A DNA stretch of 64,000 bases from Alkalibacillus almallahensis (GTDB lineage Bacteria; Bacillota; Bacilli; Bacillales; Alkalibacillaceae), in the NCBI RefSeq assembly GCF_011761495.1, contig NZ_JAASRU010000005.1, positions 1-64,000 on the forward strand, in the 5' to 3' direction. The notes below the pieces were generated by a model. It ran no database searches. It saw only the letters and a program-made list of their open reading frames with translations, and had not been told where the DNA came from. Positions 37,053-46,794 of the stretch are shown here, in pieces. The position numbers and the translations under genes are program-made. Numbering within the stretch: the first letter of the stretch is position 1; every line of letters starts with the position of its first letter.

Positions 37053-37931
37053 CTATTTTATTTTATAATTATCTAGAACAGTAGACATAAACTCCAAAAT
37101 ATCATCGCGAACATCGTCACGTTCCAATGACATTTCTATCGTGGTCTTCAAGAACCCTTTAATCTCACCCACATCATACCTACGCCCTTCAAAATCATAA
37201 GCATAGACTGATTGCTGTTCATTTAACGCCTGAATTGCATCTGTTAGTTGAATTTCGTTACCAGCGCCAATTTTTTGTTCGCCTAAATAATCCATCACTT
37301 CAGGATTCAAGACATAGCGACCCATGATTGCCAGATTAGAAGGTTCTTGGCCTAGCGCTGGTTTTTCAACAAAGTTATTGACTTGATAAAGACGTCCATC
37401 TTGTTCTAATGGATCAATAATACCATAACGATTCGTTTCACCTTCAGGGACGGTTTGCACGCCAATAATGGATTTTCCAGTTTCATCGTAATTGTTAATC
37501 AATTGTTTTAGACCTGGTGTTTCAGCGCGGACGATATCATCGCCTAATAAAACCGCGAATGGATCGTCACCGATAAATTTACGTGCGCACCAAACCGCAT
37601 GTCCTAATCCCTTAGGTTCTTTTTGTCTTATGTAATGCAGGTCTACATTAGAAGATTTTCTCACCTTCTCTAACAATTCATATTTCTCTTTTTCGATCAG
37701 TGCGTCCTCTAATTCATATGAATTATCAAAATGGTCTTCAATCGCTCGTTTGCCTTTACCTGTTACGATAATAATATCTTCAATGCCTGATTCAATCGCT
37801 TCTTCTACAATGTATTGGATCGTCGGTTTATCAACAATAGGTAACATTTCTTTAGGCAAGGCTTTTGTCGCTGGCAAGAATCGGGTTCCTAGCCCAGCTG
37901 CTGGTATAATAGCTTTTTTGACGGGTTTCAT
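37053..37931 (-). CDS. galU: UTP-glucose-1-phosphate uridylyltransferase
   Basis: This 292-residue enzyme makes UDP-glucose, substrate of the ugd product at 14.4 kb. The nucleotidyltransferase signature [19 protein letters not shown] lies at residues 10-28. [13 protein letters not shown] and [21 protein letters not shown] follow as in GalU. The ribosome site AGGAG precedes the ATG. It lies between capD (12-bp gap) and the initiating transferase in the main - strand operon. Confidence 0.95.
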   Translation of the reverse strand: MKPVKKAIIPAAGLGTRFLPATKALPKEMLPIVDKPTIQYIVEEAIESGIEDIIIVTGKGKRAIEDHFDNSYELEDALIEKEKYELLEKVRKSSNVDLHYIRQKEPKGLGHAVWCARKFIGDDPFAVLLGDDIVRAETPGLKQLINNYDETGKSIIGVQTVPEGETNRYGIIDPLEQDGRLYQVNNFVEKPALGQEPSNLAIMGRYVLNPEVMDYLGEQKIGAGNEIQLTDAIQALNEQQSVYAYDFEGRRYDVGEIKGFLKTTIEMSLERDDVRDDILEFMSTVLDNYKIK

Positions 37932-37943
37932 TGTTGGTCACTC

Positions 37944-39767
37944 CTAAATCATGTTTTCCAGAGTATACTGCTCTTCATCAGATTTAATCATTGTTAAAAG
38001 CATTGTTTTCAGTTCATGTTCTTCTGCGTATGTGAGTTTTTGTATATCTTGGTGGATATAAGCGGTGCTGTCAAAAGTACATTTACCTACGTGTATTTTC
38101 GGGAAGATTTGTTCTTCAGATATTTCGTCTTCCCCGAGTAGTTCTTCATACATTTTCTCACCTGGGCGGATACCAGTGTATTCAATTCCTATGTCATCTT
38201 CTTGATACCCTGACAAACGGATTAAATTCTTCGCCAGATCGACGATTTTGACTGGTTCACCCATGTCGAGTACGAAAATTTCTCCACCTGATGCAAGTGA
38301 CCCCGATTGAATAACGAGTTGGCTTGCTTCTGGAATGGTCATGAAATATCGGGTCATTTCAGGGTTTGTTACAGTCACAGGCCCACCATTTTGTATCTGG
38401 TCTTTAAATAATGGAATCACACTGCCACGGCTACCAAGGACATTGCCGAAACGAACTGCTAGATATTTCGTTTCACTTTGTTGAGATAGGTTCTGGATAA
38501 CCATTTCGGCAACTCGTTTTGTCGCCCCCATCACATTGGTCGGGTTAACGGCTTTATCTGTTGAAACTAATACGAATGTGTCAACATGATATTGATCTGC
38601 CGCTTCAGCAACATTCTTCGTCCCATACACATTGTTTTTAACCGCTTCACGTGGATTAAACTCCATAAGTGGCACATGCTTATGCGCGGCTGCATGATAA
38701 ACTACATCCGGACGATATTGATTAAATACTTCAAAAATGCGCTCCTGATCCTTCACATCAGCAATAACAGGTGTGATGGAAAAACGACCGTCATAGCGCT
38801 CTCGCATTTGCCGTTCGATTTGATAAATGCTGTTTTCACCTTGTCCAAGCAACACCATGTGGTCTGGTTCAAACGGTCCGATCTGTCGGCAAATTTCAGA
38901 TCCAATTGATCCCCCTGCTCCAGTGATTAAAACTGTTCGACCTGTAATATTATCAGCAATGAGATCTAAATCAAGTTCTACAGGGTCCCGGCCCAATAAG
39001 TCTTCTACTTCAACATCTCTCAATTGATTGACAGAAACTTTACCTGTAACGAGATCCTCGAACTTCGGAACTATTTGAGTTTTCGCGTTCGTATTTGAAC
39101 ATTCATCAATAATCTCATTTAATCGATTTTTATTTAAAGAAGGAATGGCGATCACAATATGCTCGATTCGTTTTTTTTCAACGATAGAATAAATCTCATC
39201 TATAGTCCCTTCAACTGGTATTCCGTGAATTTGCATTTTAACTTTTGTAGAATTATCATCAACAAAAGCTATTGGCTTGAGTTCACTTTCGTCACTTGTC
39301 TGCAATTGACGCGAAACCATAGCGCCCCCAGCTCCTGCACCTATAATCAGGGTTCTCTTCCCTTGCTTCAGACGGCCTTTCATGATCTCATCACGAAGAA
39401 TTCGCCAAACAAACCGAGATCCTCCAATGAGCAATATGTGTAACATCCACGTCACAGCCAGTGTTCTTATGTATATAACATCAAACAACAACCACTGCAT
39501 GATAAAAGTAGTAGCTATTGAATAGGTCACAACTTGAAAAATCGCGACTAATTCACCAATACTTGCATATTCCCAGACTTTATTATAGAGACCTTTGAAC
39601 ATTGCGAATAAATGATGTAAAGCAACTAGTGTAATGGAAGAAAATAAAATGACAGGGTTATCTATGAATGATTGGTTGTATAGGATGATTGTACTAATAA
39701 ATATGGCACCAAGCACTATCAGTGTATCTAACGCTATTAAGCTTGAAAGCCTCTTCTTATAGGTCAA
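37944..39767 (-). CDS. capD: Membrane-bound UDP-sugar 4,6-dehydratase (CapD/EpsC type)
   Basis: This 607-residue protein has four N-terminal membrane helices (about 10-110), a CoA-binding-like Rossmann domain (GAGAGGAMVSRQL, about 143-155) and a catalytic extended-SDR domain (TGAGGSIGSEICRQI, about 282; STDKAVNPTNVMGATKR). Such enzymes convert UDP-GlcNAc to its 4-keto-6-deoxy form, the precursor of QuiNAc or bacillosamine-type sugars, which the aminotransferase at 25.7 kb could aminate. The start is TTG at 39767 behind GGGGGTGA. It is the first gene of the main - strand polysaccharide operon. Confidence 0.92.
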   Translation of the reverse strand: MTYKKRLSSLIALDTLIVLGAIFISTIILYNQSFIDNPVILFSSITLVALHHLFAMFKGLYNKVWEYASIGELVAIFQVVTYSIATTFIMQWLLFDVIYIRTLAVTWMLHILLIGGSRFVWRILRDEIMKGRLKQGKRTLIIGAGAGGAMVSRQLQTSDESELKPIAFVDDNSTKVKMQIHGIPVEGTIDEIYSIVEKKRIEHIVIAIPSLNKNRLNEIIDECSNTNAKTQIVPKFEDLVTGKVSVNQLRDVEVEDLLGRDPVELDLDLIADNITGRTVLITGAGGSIGSEICRQIGPFEPDHMVLLGQGENSIYQIERQMRERYDGRFSITPVIADVKDQERIFEVFNQYRPDVVYHAAAHKHVPLMEFNPREAVKNNVYGTKNVAEAADQYHVDTFVLVSTDKAVNPTNVMGATKRVAEMVIQNLSQQSETKYLAVRFGNVLGSRGSVIPLFKDQIQNGGPVTVTNPEMTRYFMTIPEASQLVIQSGSLASGGEIFVLDMGEPVKIVDLAKNLIRLSGYQEDDIGIEYTGIRPGEKMYEELLGEDEISEEQIFPKIHVGKCTFDSTAYIHQDIQKLTYAEEHELKTMLLTMIKSDEEQYTLENMI

Positions 39768-40034
39768 TATCTTGTCACCCCCTTCAATTCAATCAACATA
39801 ACTCTAAGCATTAATATAGGACAATAGATTTATACCTTTTCCATACACCCATGTTAGCATATGGAAATTTTGAATTCAATATTTTGTGACATTATCTTTC
39901 ATTATATTGACATTGTTCAGTATAATGTTATTAATTATTATAATTCTATTTTTAGAAATTGGCAATTTTTCAACAAAATCTACTAAACTTTGTGTTATAA
40001 TTTAGCCTGTAATTTAATTAACGGAGGATTAATG
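39768..40034. promoter_or_regulatory. Divergent control region between capD and the chain-length/kinase genes
   Basis: This 267-bp A/T-rich region must promote both directions. On the + strand TATAAT at 39996-40001 carries the TGn extension (TGTTATAAT), 34 bp before the first gene. A consensus TTGACA at 39907-39912 has only a weak partner. On the - strand TTGAAT and TAACAT, 17 bp apart, sit near 39855-39885 as a weak candidate for capD. Confidence 0.45.
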
Positions 40035-40775
40035 ATGGAAGAAACCATTTCACTACAAGAAATTTGGCAAACACTGAAAAAACGCATGAGGTTGATCATT
40101 CTTATTACAGTCTTAGCGATGCTAGCTAGTGTCATTGCAACAATGTTCTTTATGACACCTCAATATGAAGCGAACTCACAATTTATCGTGTCACAATCTG
40201 AAACAACTCAAGAACAACAAATCACTCAAGGGGATATACGCACGAATGTTGAATTAATTAATACATATAACGTGATTATTCAAAGCCCTGCCGTTATAAC
40301 TGATGTGATTGATGAACTTGACTTGGGATTATCAGCCGGGCAATTATCTAATCGTATTAACGTCAATAATGCAGAAAACTCTCAGGTTGTTAATGTTGGT
40401 GTCACAGGACCTGACCATGAACAAGCTGTCGATATTGCAAATACAACGGTATCAGTCTTTATGGAAAAAGTTCCTGAATACATGAACGTCGATAATGTGA
40501 GTGTATTATCGGAAGCTACTCACGACAGTAATCCCTCACCAATTAGCCCGAATTTAACGTTGAACTTGGCGATCGCCATGGTCTTAGGAGTCATGGTCGG
40601 TGTCGGTGTTGCTTTCTTACTCGAATACTTAGATACAACAATTAAGACCGAAGATGATATCGATAAGACATTAGAGCTTCCGGTAATGGGGATGATTTCA
40701 ACCTTTAATTTCGATGACGATGAACAACAAACTAGTCGCAAAAAATCAAGAAAGGGTGGTCCTTTTGGCGCGTAA
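40035..40775 (+). CDS. ywqC: Chain-length regulator / kinase activator (Wzz domain, YwqC/CapA type)
   Basis: This 246-residue protein has two membrane helices (about 18-40 and 175-200) around an outer Wzz domain, plus a short cytosolic tail that activates the kinase encoded next. NPSPISPN before the second helix is the family's Pro-rich motif. ATG codons at 40032 and 40035 follow GGAGG; the second has the better 7-base spacing. It is divergent from capD. The C-terminus overlaps the kinase gene by 11 bp. Confidence 0.9.
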   Translation: MEETISLQEIWQTLKKRMRLIILITVLAMLASVIATMFFMTPQYEANSQFIVSQSETTQEQQITQGDIRTNVELINTYNVIIQSPAVITDVIDELDLGLSAGQLSNRINVNNAENSQVVNVGVTGPDHEQAVDIANTTVSVFMEKVPEYMNVDNVSVLSEATHDSNPSPISPNLTLNLAIAMVLGVMVGVGVAFLLEYLDTTIKTEDDIDKTLELPVMGMISTFNFDDDEQQTSRKKSRKGGPFGA

Positions 40776-41460
40776 AACAACTGTTCAACGAGCACAGCAA
40801 CACCGCAGTTTGATTACACATGAACAACCGAAATCACCAATATCAGAGCAGTTCAGAACACTTAGAACGAATTTACAGTTTTCTGCTGTTGATCAGGATC
40901 TGAAATCGCTAATTGTTACATCATCCCATCCTGCTGAAGGAAAGAGTTTGACAGCTGCTAATTTGGCAGTCACGTTTGCCCAACAAGGTAAAAAAGTATT
41001 GCTCGTCGATTCTGATATGCGTAAACCCAGTACTCATTTCACCTTTCGAATTAATAACACGATGGGATTAAGCAATGTACTAGTTGGTGACTTCTGTTTA
41101 GAAACGGTGGTTCAGGATAGTAAGGTGGATAACCTAGATGTCTTAACATGCGGACCCGTACCACCAAATCCAGCTGAATTAATTGGTTCGAAGGCTTTCG
41201 CTCAATTAGTAGAACATGCTAAAAAGTTATATGATATGGTCATTTTCGACACCCCTCCTGTTTTGGCTGTTACAGACTCCCAAGTATTATCACAGTATGT
41301 GGATGGCGTATTGCTTGTCGTTCGGAGTAAGGTAACCGATAAAAACGAGTCGGTTAGAGCTAAAAATCTTTTAGAACAAACTCATGCTAATATGCTTGGC
41401 GTAGTACTCAACGATCGATCCATCGAAAAAAATAGCTTTTACTACTATTATGGTAAGTAG
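40765..41460 (+). CDS. ywqD: Bacterial tyrosine kinase (BY-kinase, CapB/YwqD type)
   Basis: This 231-residue cytosolic kinase has Walker A SSHPAEGKSL, Walker A' VLLVDSDMRKP and Walker B VIFDTPP. It ends with the autophosphorylated tyrosine cluster FYYYYGK. With the preceding membrane activator it controls polymer length and export. The likely start is TTG at 40765, a few bases after AAAGGGTGG. Upstream in-frame codons lie inside the activator gene. Confidence 0.92.
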   Translation: MARKTTVQRAQQHRSLITHEQPKSPISEQFRTLRTNLQFSAVDQDLKSLIVTSSHPAEGKSLTAANLAVTFAQQGKKVLLVDSDMRKPSTHFTFRINNTMGLSNVLVGDFCLETVVQDSKVDNLDVLTCGPVPPNPAELIGSKAFAQLVEHAKKLYDMVIFDTPPVLAVTDSQVLSQYVDGVLLVVRSKVTDKNESVRAKNLLEQTHANMLGVVLNDRSIEKNSFYYYYGK

Positions 41461-41465
41461 GACTA

Positions 41466-41500
41466 AAGTCTAGTTCACGAGAATGAACTAGACTTTTTTT
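41466..41500 (+). terminator. Terminator after the tyrosine kinase gene
   Basis: Perfect 12-bp arms (41466-41477 and 41484-41495) are followed by T's to 41500. The phosphatase gene downstream is thus partly uncoupled from the kinase gene. Confidence 0.85.
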
Positions 41501-41584
41501 GTAATAAGGTTGCTAATTTTGTCGAAAAATTATAAACTGAGTTAAAAGTATTAATAATAAAGAAAAGATGAAGGGAGAGGTTAG

Positions 41585-42352
41585 ATGATTGATATACATA
41601 GTCATATCCTCCCGGGAGTCGACGATGGTGCAGAGAGTACTGCTGATAGCATAGCCATGGCTAAAGTCGCTCAATCCGAGGGAATTAATACCATTTATGC
41701 AACACCGCATCATTTAAACGGACGATATGATACGGAACCAAAAGTGATTGAGGAAAAGGTACATAATCTAAATGAAGAATTTAAGAAACTTAATATAAAT
41801 TTAACTGTTTTAGAAGGACAAGAAATACGAATCAATGGAGAGGTTCATGAGGATTTACAAAATGGATCAGCTATATCATTAGGAAATCAATCCATTTATA
41901 CTTTAATTGAATTTCCATCAAGCCATATTCCACAATTCTCGAAATATACCATTTATGATTTGCAGCGAGATGGCTATTTACCGATCATTGCACATCCTGA
42001 GCGTAATGCCGGTATTTCTAATCACCCCAACACACTATATCGCTTAGTAAAACGTGGAGCCTTGAGTCAACTAACAGCTGCAAGTGTGGCAGGTCATTTC
42101 GGTAAAAAGATTCAAAAATTGTGTTTTAAATTGATTGAAGCTAACCTAGTCCACTTCATTGCTTCAGATGCCCATAACACAGACTCACGTGGATTCTTCA
42201 TGGAAGAAGCATTTGATGTGATTGAAAAGCGGTACGGATACGGTTTAGTGGAACAGTTTAAAGAAAACGCTCATGCTGTAATGACTAATGAAATGGTCAT
42301 TGCAGACCCACCCGTTGAAATAAAGAAAAAAGGCCTTTTAAACATATTCTAA
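41585..42352 (+). CDS. ywqE: PHP-type tyrosine-protein phosphatase (CapC/YwqE)
   Basis: This 255-residue metal-dependent phosphatase reverses tyrosine phosphorylation of the BY-kinase. Metal ligands are in DIHSHILPGVDDG (residues 3-15), TPHHLNG, HPERN and SDAHN, spread across the PHP barrel. A strong ribosome site (GAAGGGAGAGG) precedes the ATG. It completes the activator-kinase-phosphatase set. Confidence 0.93.
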   Translation: MIDIHSHILPGVDDGAESTADSIAMAKVAQSEGINTIYATPHHLNGRYDTEPKVIEEKVHNLNEEFKKLNINLTVLEGQEIRINGEVHEDLQNGSAISLGNQSIYTLIEFPSSHIPQFSKYTIYDLQRDGYLPIIAHPERNAGISNHPNTLYRLVKRGALSQLTAASVAGHFGKKIQKLCFKLIEANLVHFIASDAHNTDSRGFFMEEAFDVIEKRYGYGLVEQFKENAHAVMTNEMVIADPPVEIKKKGLLNIF

Positions 42353-42360
42353 GCCATTAC

Positions 42361-42392
42361 AAAACCGATGCCTTAAGCAGGCATCGGTTTTT
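42361..42392. terminator. Bidirectional terminator between ywqE and the asparagine-synthase-like gene
   Basis: Eleven-base arms (42362-42372 and 42380-42390) enclose a short loop. T's follow on the + strand and A's precede it. Confidence 0.8.
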
Positions 42393-42486
42393 AGTAGTTA
42401 CTAAATTTTATTTTCTAAAACAGTGCGAAGTAAAATTAAAATCAATGTATAACACCCGATATTAACTTTTCATCCATCTAATGCAT

Positions 42487-43872
42487 TTAAAATTTCGGAT
42501 TAACTGGTATCTCTAGCATTTCTGGATAATATTTTTCGAGTATCATTTTTTGTATATTCCTCTCACCCATATATTTCTTATACTTCATAACAGTAAACAA
42601 AAACTCTCTATTGTTATAAGGTGTTATTTCCTCTACTGCGATGTCTTGCTCTGCAGGGTACATCGAACCCCAATTAGCTATCCATTGCTCTATAAAAAAC
42701 AAGTCAGCTATAGGAACGTCTAGTTCTATTGAAAAATTCAGTGCATCTTCGTACCACTTATTAAATTCATTACTCACAAATTTTGCATCAGGAAATTTAA
42801 GTCTTGTTGATTTAAGGGAAAAAACATTCGCATCAGAATTTATAAAGCCATCTCGAGTAATTTCCCCAACATTTCCATTGATAATTATCTTATTGCTTTT
42901 ATTATCTAAGTGATATTGAACAGTTCTATGTTTCGGTAAATTTCTTCCCAGCATTACATTCTCTTTAATAGCATCTTCAGCTTCTTTAGATAAATCCGGT
43001 AACGATTGAATATGATTGAGTTTAAAGTCAAAAGAATTCGCTAATTGTTTAGGGACCCTTATATCTTGATCGTTTTCGTTTAATACATTTTTACTACTTA
43101 CAAAATGCTCTATATTTCCATAAGAATGCAAGGAATATGCCAATAACAACCTGCTATCCCAACCAGCAGTCACACCTTGCATCAAAAAAAACCTTGAAGA
43201 CAGACTTGATATGGAATCTTTTAGCAAGTTGTGAACCCTATCAAGCGTAACACTTGAGTCACTTGTCTCAATATTATCTAAGCTTATTGGCAGCCTACTA
43301 GTGGTACGATCATTAACATCTAAATAGTGATTAGGTAATAATCGATAAATACTAGAATAAATTGTTTTATCACCTATCCAAGCTCTTTCAGTTTTTTCGA
43401 AAACATGCGAATTAACAAACTCATCCATATCCTCTGACATATTCACACTTGCCCCTAAATGTTTTGCTATTAAATTAGCTGATGAAGAAACCACTTTTTG
43501 ATTGTTAGTAGAATAAAAAATCCGTCTCATTCCACAAGCATCATTAAAAACAAACATTTCATCTTTTTTAATCCAAATTATAGCCCATCTTCCACCTAAA
43601 TGAAATGTGTTTTGAAAAAGATCTGAAAAACCTCTACTATTATTTAATAGTCTCTCAACTATTTCCCTATTCGAATCATTCTTATTATCCGGATCTATTG
43701 CTATACCAATCAATATTAGCGTGGTTTCATCATCAGAAATTGATTCAACATTTAATGATTGGTCATAATACAGTGTATACAATTCATTTATATCTATTTT
43801 CAACCAATCATGTTCAATATTCATAGGTTTCTCTGTTAATACAAATTGTCTTTTATTAACTAAATTCGACAT
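42487..43872 (-). CDS. Asparagine-synthase-like protein without glutaminase cysteine (copy 1)
   Basis: The 461 residues form an Ntn-hydrolase-like N-terminal domain (GGRWAIIW, then NDACGMRRIFY) and an ATP-pyrophosphatase domain with the PP-loop variant GVTAGWDSRLLLAY (about residue 232). The Cys that follows the start Met in true glutamine amidotransferases is absent, so it probably cannot hydrolyse glutamine. In polysaccharide loci such proteins (for example WbpS) are linked to amidation of uronic acids, which would suit the two dehydrogenases here. The ATG at 43872 follows GGAGG; earlier in-frame codons lack one. Confidence 0.75.
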   Translation of the reverse strand: MSNLVNKRQFVLTEKPMNIEHDWLKIDINELYTLYYDQSLNVESISDDETTLILIGIAIDPDNKNDSNREIVERLLNNSRGFSDLFQNTFHLGGRWAIIWIKKDEMFVFNDACGMRRIFYSTNNQKVVSSSANLIAKHLGASVNMSEDMDEFVNSHVFEKTERAWIGDKTIYSSIYRLLPNHYLDVNDRTTSRLPISLDNIETSDSSVTLDRVHNLLKDSISSLSSRFFLMQGVTAGWDSRLLLAYSLHSYGNIEHFVSSKNVLNENDQDIRVPKQLANSFDFKLNHIQSLPDLSKEAEDAIKENVMLGRNLPKHRTVQYHLDNKSNKIIINGNVGEITRDGFINSDANVFSLKSTRLKFPDAKFVSNEFNKWYEDALNFSIELDVPIADLFFIEQWIANWGSMYPAEQDIAVEEITPYNNREFLFTVMKYKKYMGERNIQKMILEKYYPEMLEIPVNPKF

Positions 43873-44194
43873 TGTTAGCCTCCAATTTAGTCTGTATTCA
43901 CCATTAAACTTTTCTTTTGAGTAATATAAATTTATTATCACTAAGCGTAATATATATTTCACATAATAAATAAAATATTGATGAATAGTATATTTTACTC
44001 TAAAGCAAACCTAATATCATTTTGTAATAAGTTTTTAAAAAATTATACTCAATTGCTAAACTCAGCAAACCTGCACTGCTTTGATATAAATACTCCTCTT
44101 GCATCATCTCAGGTAAAACGTTGGTTCAATTCAAGTTTCCCCGTTTTATTTAGTTATAAACGTCTCCAAAAGAAAATAATTAAGCTAATAGATA
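43873..44194. other. Gene-free gap
   Basis: These 322 bp carry only a short + strand open frame without a ribosome site, judged not to be a gene. No terminator or strong promoter was seen. Confidence 0.4.
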
Positions 44195-45109
44195 TTAATT
44201 AGCCCTAGACCTTAATAATCTTTGAAATTTATGTATACGGTCAAACTCTTTTTGATAATCATATTTGATATAGGCATCTTCGTTCAACCCTTCATAATTA
44301 GGCCACTTATATACACCTGAATACGTAGGTACATCTAATCCCTTAGTTATTTGAAAATTCATTCTTACTATTACAGCTAGATATTCTTGATATTCAAAGG
44401 CGTCTTGTAAATATGACTGCTTACCATCTAAAATGTCATTAATAAGCAAGTTCAGTGTTTTTCTTGCTGTAACAGCTTCATCCATAACTAAATCCCAATC
44501 TGTTTCCGTTTCTTCAATCAGTTCAATAAAATACAAAAATCGTGCTTGATTATATTTGATGAATCCTTTCCACATTAGATCATCTTGTGATTGTTCTAAC
44601 GCTTTCTCACTAGCACTTTTAGCTTCATATAAGTAAGTTAAAATCAATTCTTTATCGTGATGTGATAAGGAATCGCGATTTTGAATAATGGTTTTAATTC
44701 CGTCAATCTCTAAAATATCATAACCATCTAGTGGCAGGTTTTGATATAAGAGGTCAATTGCTTTCTTATTATAAAATAAGCTTAGATAATTATAATAAAC
44801 TGTACTTGTGACAGGATTCCTTAACAAAGTTCCTCTTACTTCTAATATCTTATAAACTGGCTTAATATTTTCGGTATGGGTTAACTGTTGATAATTACTG
44901 ATCGCTTCAATAAGATTGACCGTTTCTCGAATTAGTATTAAATTGCCTGTACTTATCGTCATGAGGTCCTTTTCTTTCTTTTTGATCAGGCGAATAATGT
45001 GCTCCATCCGATTAATATTAGCTTGATGGTGATGATTTTTGGAATTAAACAAAGAGGGAAATACAATAATTAAGTCAATAAAATATTGTAGTTGATCCGC
45101 AAATTCCAC
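44195..45109 (-). CDS. Hypothetical helical protein, 304 residues
   Basis: I do not recognise this protein. It has no signal peptide or clear membrane helix except a mild hydrophobic patch (DLIIVFPSLF, residues 12-21). It is predicted to be mostly helical, and the segments around residues 150-230 resemble TPR-like hairpins. Its start overlaps the end of the small membrane protein gene by 35 bp, so the two are surely cotranscribed and probably act together. It lies between tagO and the asparagine-synthase-like gene, in the wall-polymer region. Confidence 0.6.
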   Translation of the reverse strand: MEFADQLQYFIDLIIVFPSLFNSKNHHHQANINRMEHIIRLIKKKEKDLMTISTGNLILIRETVNLIEAISNYQQLTHTENIKPVYKILEVRGTLLRNPVTSTVYYNYLSLFYNKKAIDLLYQNLPLDGYDILEIDGIKTIIQNRDSLSHHDKELILTYLYEAKSASEKALEQSQDDLMWKGFIKYNQARFLYFIELIEETETDWDLVMDEAVTARKTLNLLINDILDGKQSYLQDAFEYQEYLAVIVRMNFQITKGLDVPTYSGVYKWPNYEGLNEDAYIKYDYQKEFDRIHKFQRLLRSRAN

Positions 45110-45473
45110 AGCTGTTTTTTGAGTGCTTTTTAAAACGCTTCTCTAACTGATCAAACAAAGCTTCACTTACTTCTTCAGAGTTTTCCTGATCATATTCACT
45201 AATTATTTTGTGAATAGACGTTGTATACAACTCATTCTCTAATACATTCCCATCCATTTTCGTAATCGTATAGAAACTATCGATCGACAGATACGTTTTA
45301 ACAGATATAATAAACGCAATGAATGAAATCACGATTGAAACAACTGAAATATTAAAATCAACAAATTGCACCGTACCATCGAGGTGATAGGCTTGATAAC
45401 CAACAATAATTGCTAAAAAGATCGCAATAAGACTGGTAGCCCAATAAAATATTAATCGTTTCTTCATCTTCAT
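45075..45473 (-). CDS. Small two-helix membrane protein of unknown function
   Basis: This protein of about 132 residues has two membrane helices (about 7-28 and 42-62) followed by a soluble helical tail rich in Glu and Lys. It ends in a Cys-containing segment (SCGICGSTTIFY) that could bind metal or form disulfides. No family is recognised. GAGAGGA lies eight bases before the ATG at 45473; two nearby in-frame ATGs are alternatives. It overlaps the hypothetical gene downstream. Confidence 0.6.
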   Translation of the reverse strand: MKMKKRLIFYWATSLIAIFLAIIVGYQAYHLDGTVQFVDFNISVVSIVISFIAFIISVKTYLSIDSFYTITKMDGNVLENELYTTSIHKIISEYDQENSEEVSEALFDQLEKRFKKHSKNSCGICGSTTIFY

Positions 45474-45490
45474 AAGCATGTTCCTCTCAT

Positions 45491-45524
45491 AAAAAAATCT
45501 AACCAAATTTGAATGGTTAGATTT
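45491..45524. terminator. Terminator of tagO
   Basis: Eleven-base arms (45495-45505 and 45514-45524) run into seven T on the - strand, 30 bp past the tagO stop. Confidence 0.8.
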
Positions 45525-45552
45525 TCATCATAATTGTATACTATTATGTCAT

Positions 45553-46629
45553 TTATTTTGTTTTACTTCCAAGGTTTTTGGTTAATTTTTTCATTAAAAT
45601 TAACACAGGCTTCTTGCCACCTAAAACCAGACCAGCCATCTCTGCAATGATGTGCACTAAAAATAATGCAATCAGGATAAACAACACACTTGAAGCGATA
45701 TTTGAATAACCAAATAATATGGCTAGAGTGCCAAACAAAGCACTTAGTAAATAAATAGTCAGTACTGCTCCGCGATGAGAAAAACCTGCATCTAATAACT
45801 GATGATGAATATGTTTCCTGTCTGCAATCATGACACTTTCTCCATTTTTTAAACGTCTAATAATTGTAAAGAATGTATCGACAATTGGAACAGCGATGAC
45901 TAACAAAGGAATGATGAAACTAAAAAGCGTGACATTTTTAAATAACCCTAGCATTGAAATAATTGCCACCATATAACCTAAAAACAACGAACCAGAGTCG
46001 CCCATATAGATCTTAGCTGGATAAAAGTTAAAGTATAAGAAACCAAAGTTTGATCCTAATACAATGATTGACAAGAAAGCAGCAGCCAAGTTGCCTTCAA
46101 GAAAAGCCATAATAATAATGGATGTCAAAGCAATGTTAGTTACACCTGCAGCTAGGCCATCTAACCCATCGATTAAATTAATGGCATTTGAAACAGCTAA
46201 AATCCATAAAATCGTAACAATGATACTTAAATTATCTAATTGGACCTCACCAAACAATGGGATGTTAATTTTTTCGATTAATAATCCTGATGACACAATC
46301 ATAATCGCACTCAACCCTTGTCCAGCAAGTTTATAAACTGGTCTTAAGCAAATTAAATCATCAAGAAGACCTGTAATTAACATGATAAAAGCACTTATAA
46401 TGATTGCTGTCTGATGTTCATGCTCAGGCCAAAAAACAACATAAGCTAACAGCACTCCGAAAAATATCGAAATACCGCCTAAATAAGGAGTTGCTTCACG
46501 ATGTATCTTCCTTGCATCAGGATGATCAACTATCCGAAATTTAATCGCTTGTTTTCTTATAATTGGTGTTATAACTAATGAAGTTGTAAATGCGATAAAA
46601 AAGCTTATAATTAATATGGTTAGATTCAT
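45553..46629 (-). CDS. tagO: Undecaprenyl-phosphate GlcNAc-1-phosphate transferase
   Basis: This polytopic enzyme of about 358 residues (around 11 membrane segments) starts wall teichoic acid and related polymers by moving GlcNAc-1-phosphate to undecaprenyl phosphate. Conserved cytosolic motifs are DHPDARKIH, GLLDDL, NAINLIDGLDGLAAG, MGDSGSLFLGY and the C-terminal HIHHQL. The ATG at 46629 follows GAGGG; an in-frame codon 30 bp upstream has no ribosome site. It is divergent from the LCP ligase gene. A second initiating transferase at 36.3 kb suggests two separate polymers. Confidence 0.93.
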   Translation of the reverse strand: MNLTILIISFFIAFTTSLVITPIIRKQAIKFRIVDHPDARKIHREATPYLGGISIFFGVLLAYVVFWPEHEHQTAIIISAFIMLITGLLDDLICLRPVYKLAGQGLSAIMIVSSGLLIEKINIPLFGEVQLDNLSIIVTILWILAVSNAINLIDGLDGLAAGVTNIALTSIIIMAFLEGNLAAAFLSIIVLGSNFGFLYFNFYPAKIYMGDSGSLFLGYMVAIISMLGLFKNVTLFSFIIPLLVIAVPIVDTFFTIIRRLKNGESVMIADRKHIHHQLLDAGFSHRGAVLTIYLLSALFGTLAILFGYSNIASSVLFILIALFLVHIIAEMAGLVLGGKKPVLILMKKLTKNLGSKTK

Positions 46630-46722
46630 AATTAACCCTCGAGTCTTATTGAAATTCACATTAATATTAGCACAAACTTTGTTGTAATTAAATGAATTAT
46701 AGTGTATTTTTAGATATAATGG

Positions 46723-46752
46723 TTTACAATTTATGAGAATGAAATTTATAAT
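46723..46752 (+). promoter_or_regulatory. Sigma-A promoter of the LCP gene
   Basis: TTTACA (46723-46728) and TATAAT (46747-46752) are 18 bp apart, about 40 bp before the LCP start. Confidence 0.6.
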
Positions 46753-46794
46753 GTTATAATTGGATAGAATATTTTACTTCAAAGGATGAGTAAT

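Noticed and set aside
38586-39443. Several open frames antisense to capD
   Set aside because: They are shadows of the strongly conserved capD coding frame, with no independent initiation signals.
43978-44202. A 74-residue + strand protein
   Set aside because: It lacks a ribosome site, is strongly A/T-driven in composition, overlaps the end of the opposite gene and shows no recognisable motif.
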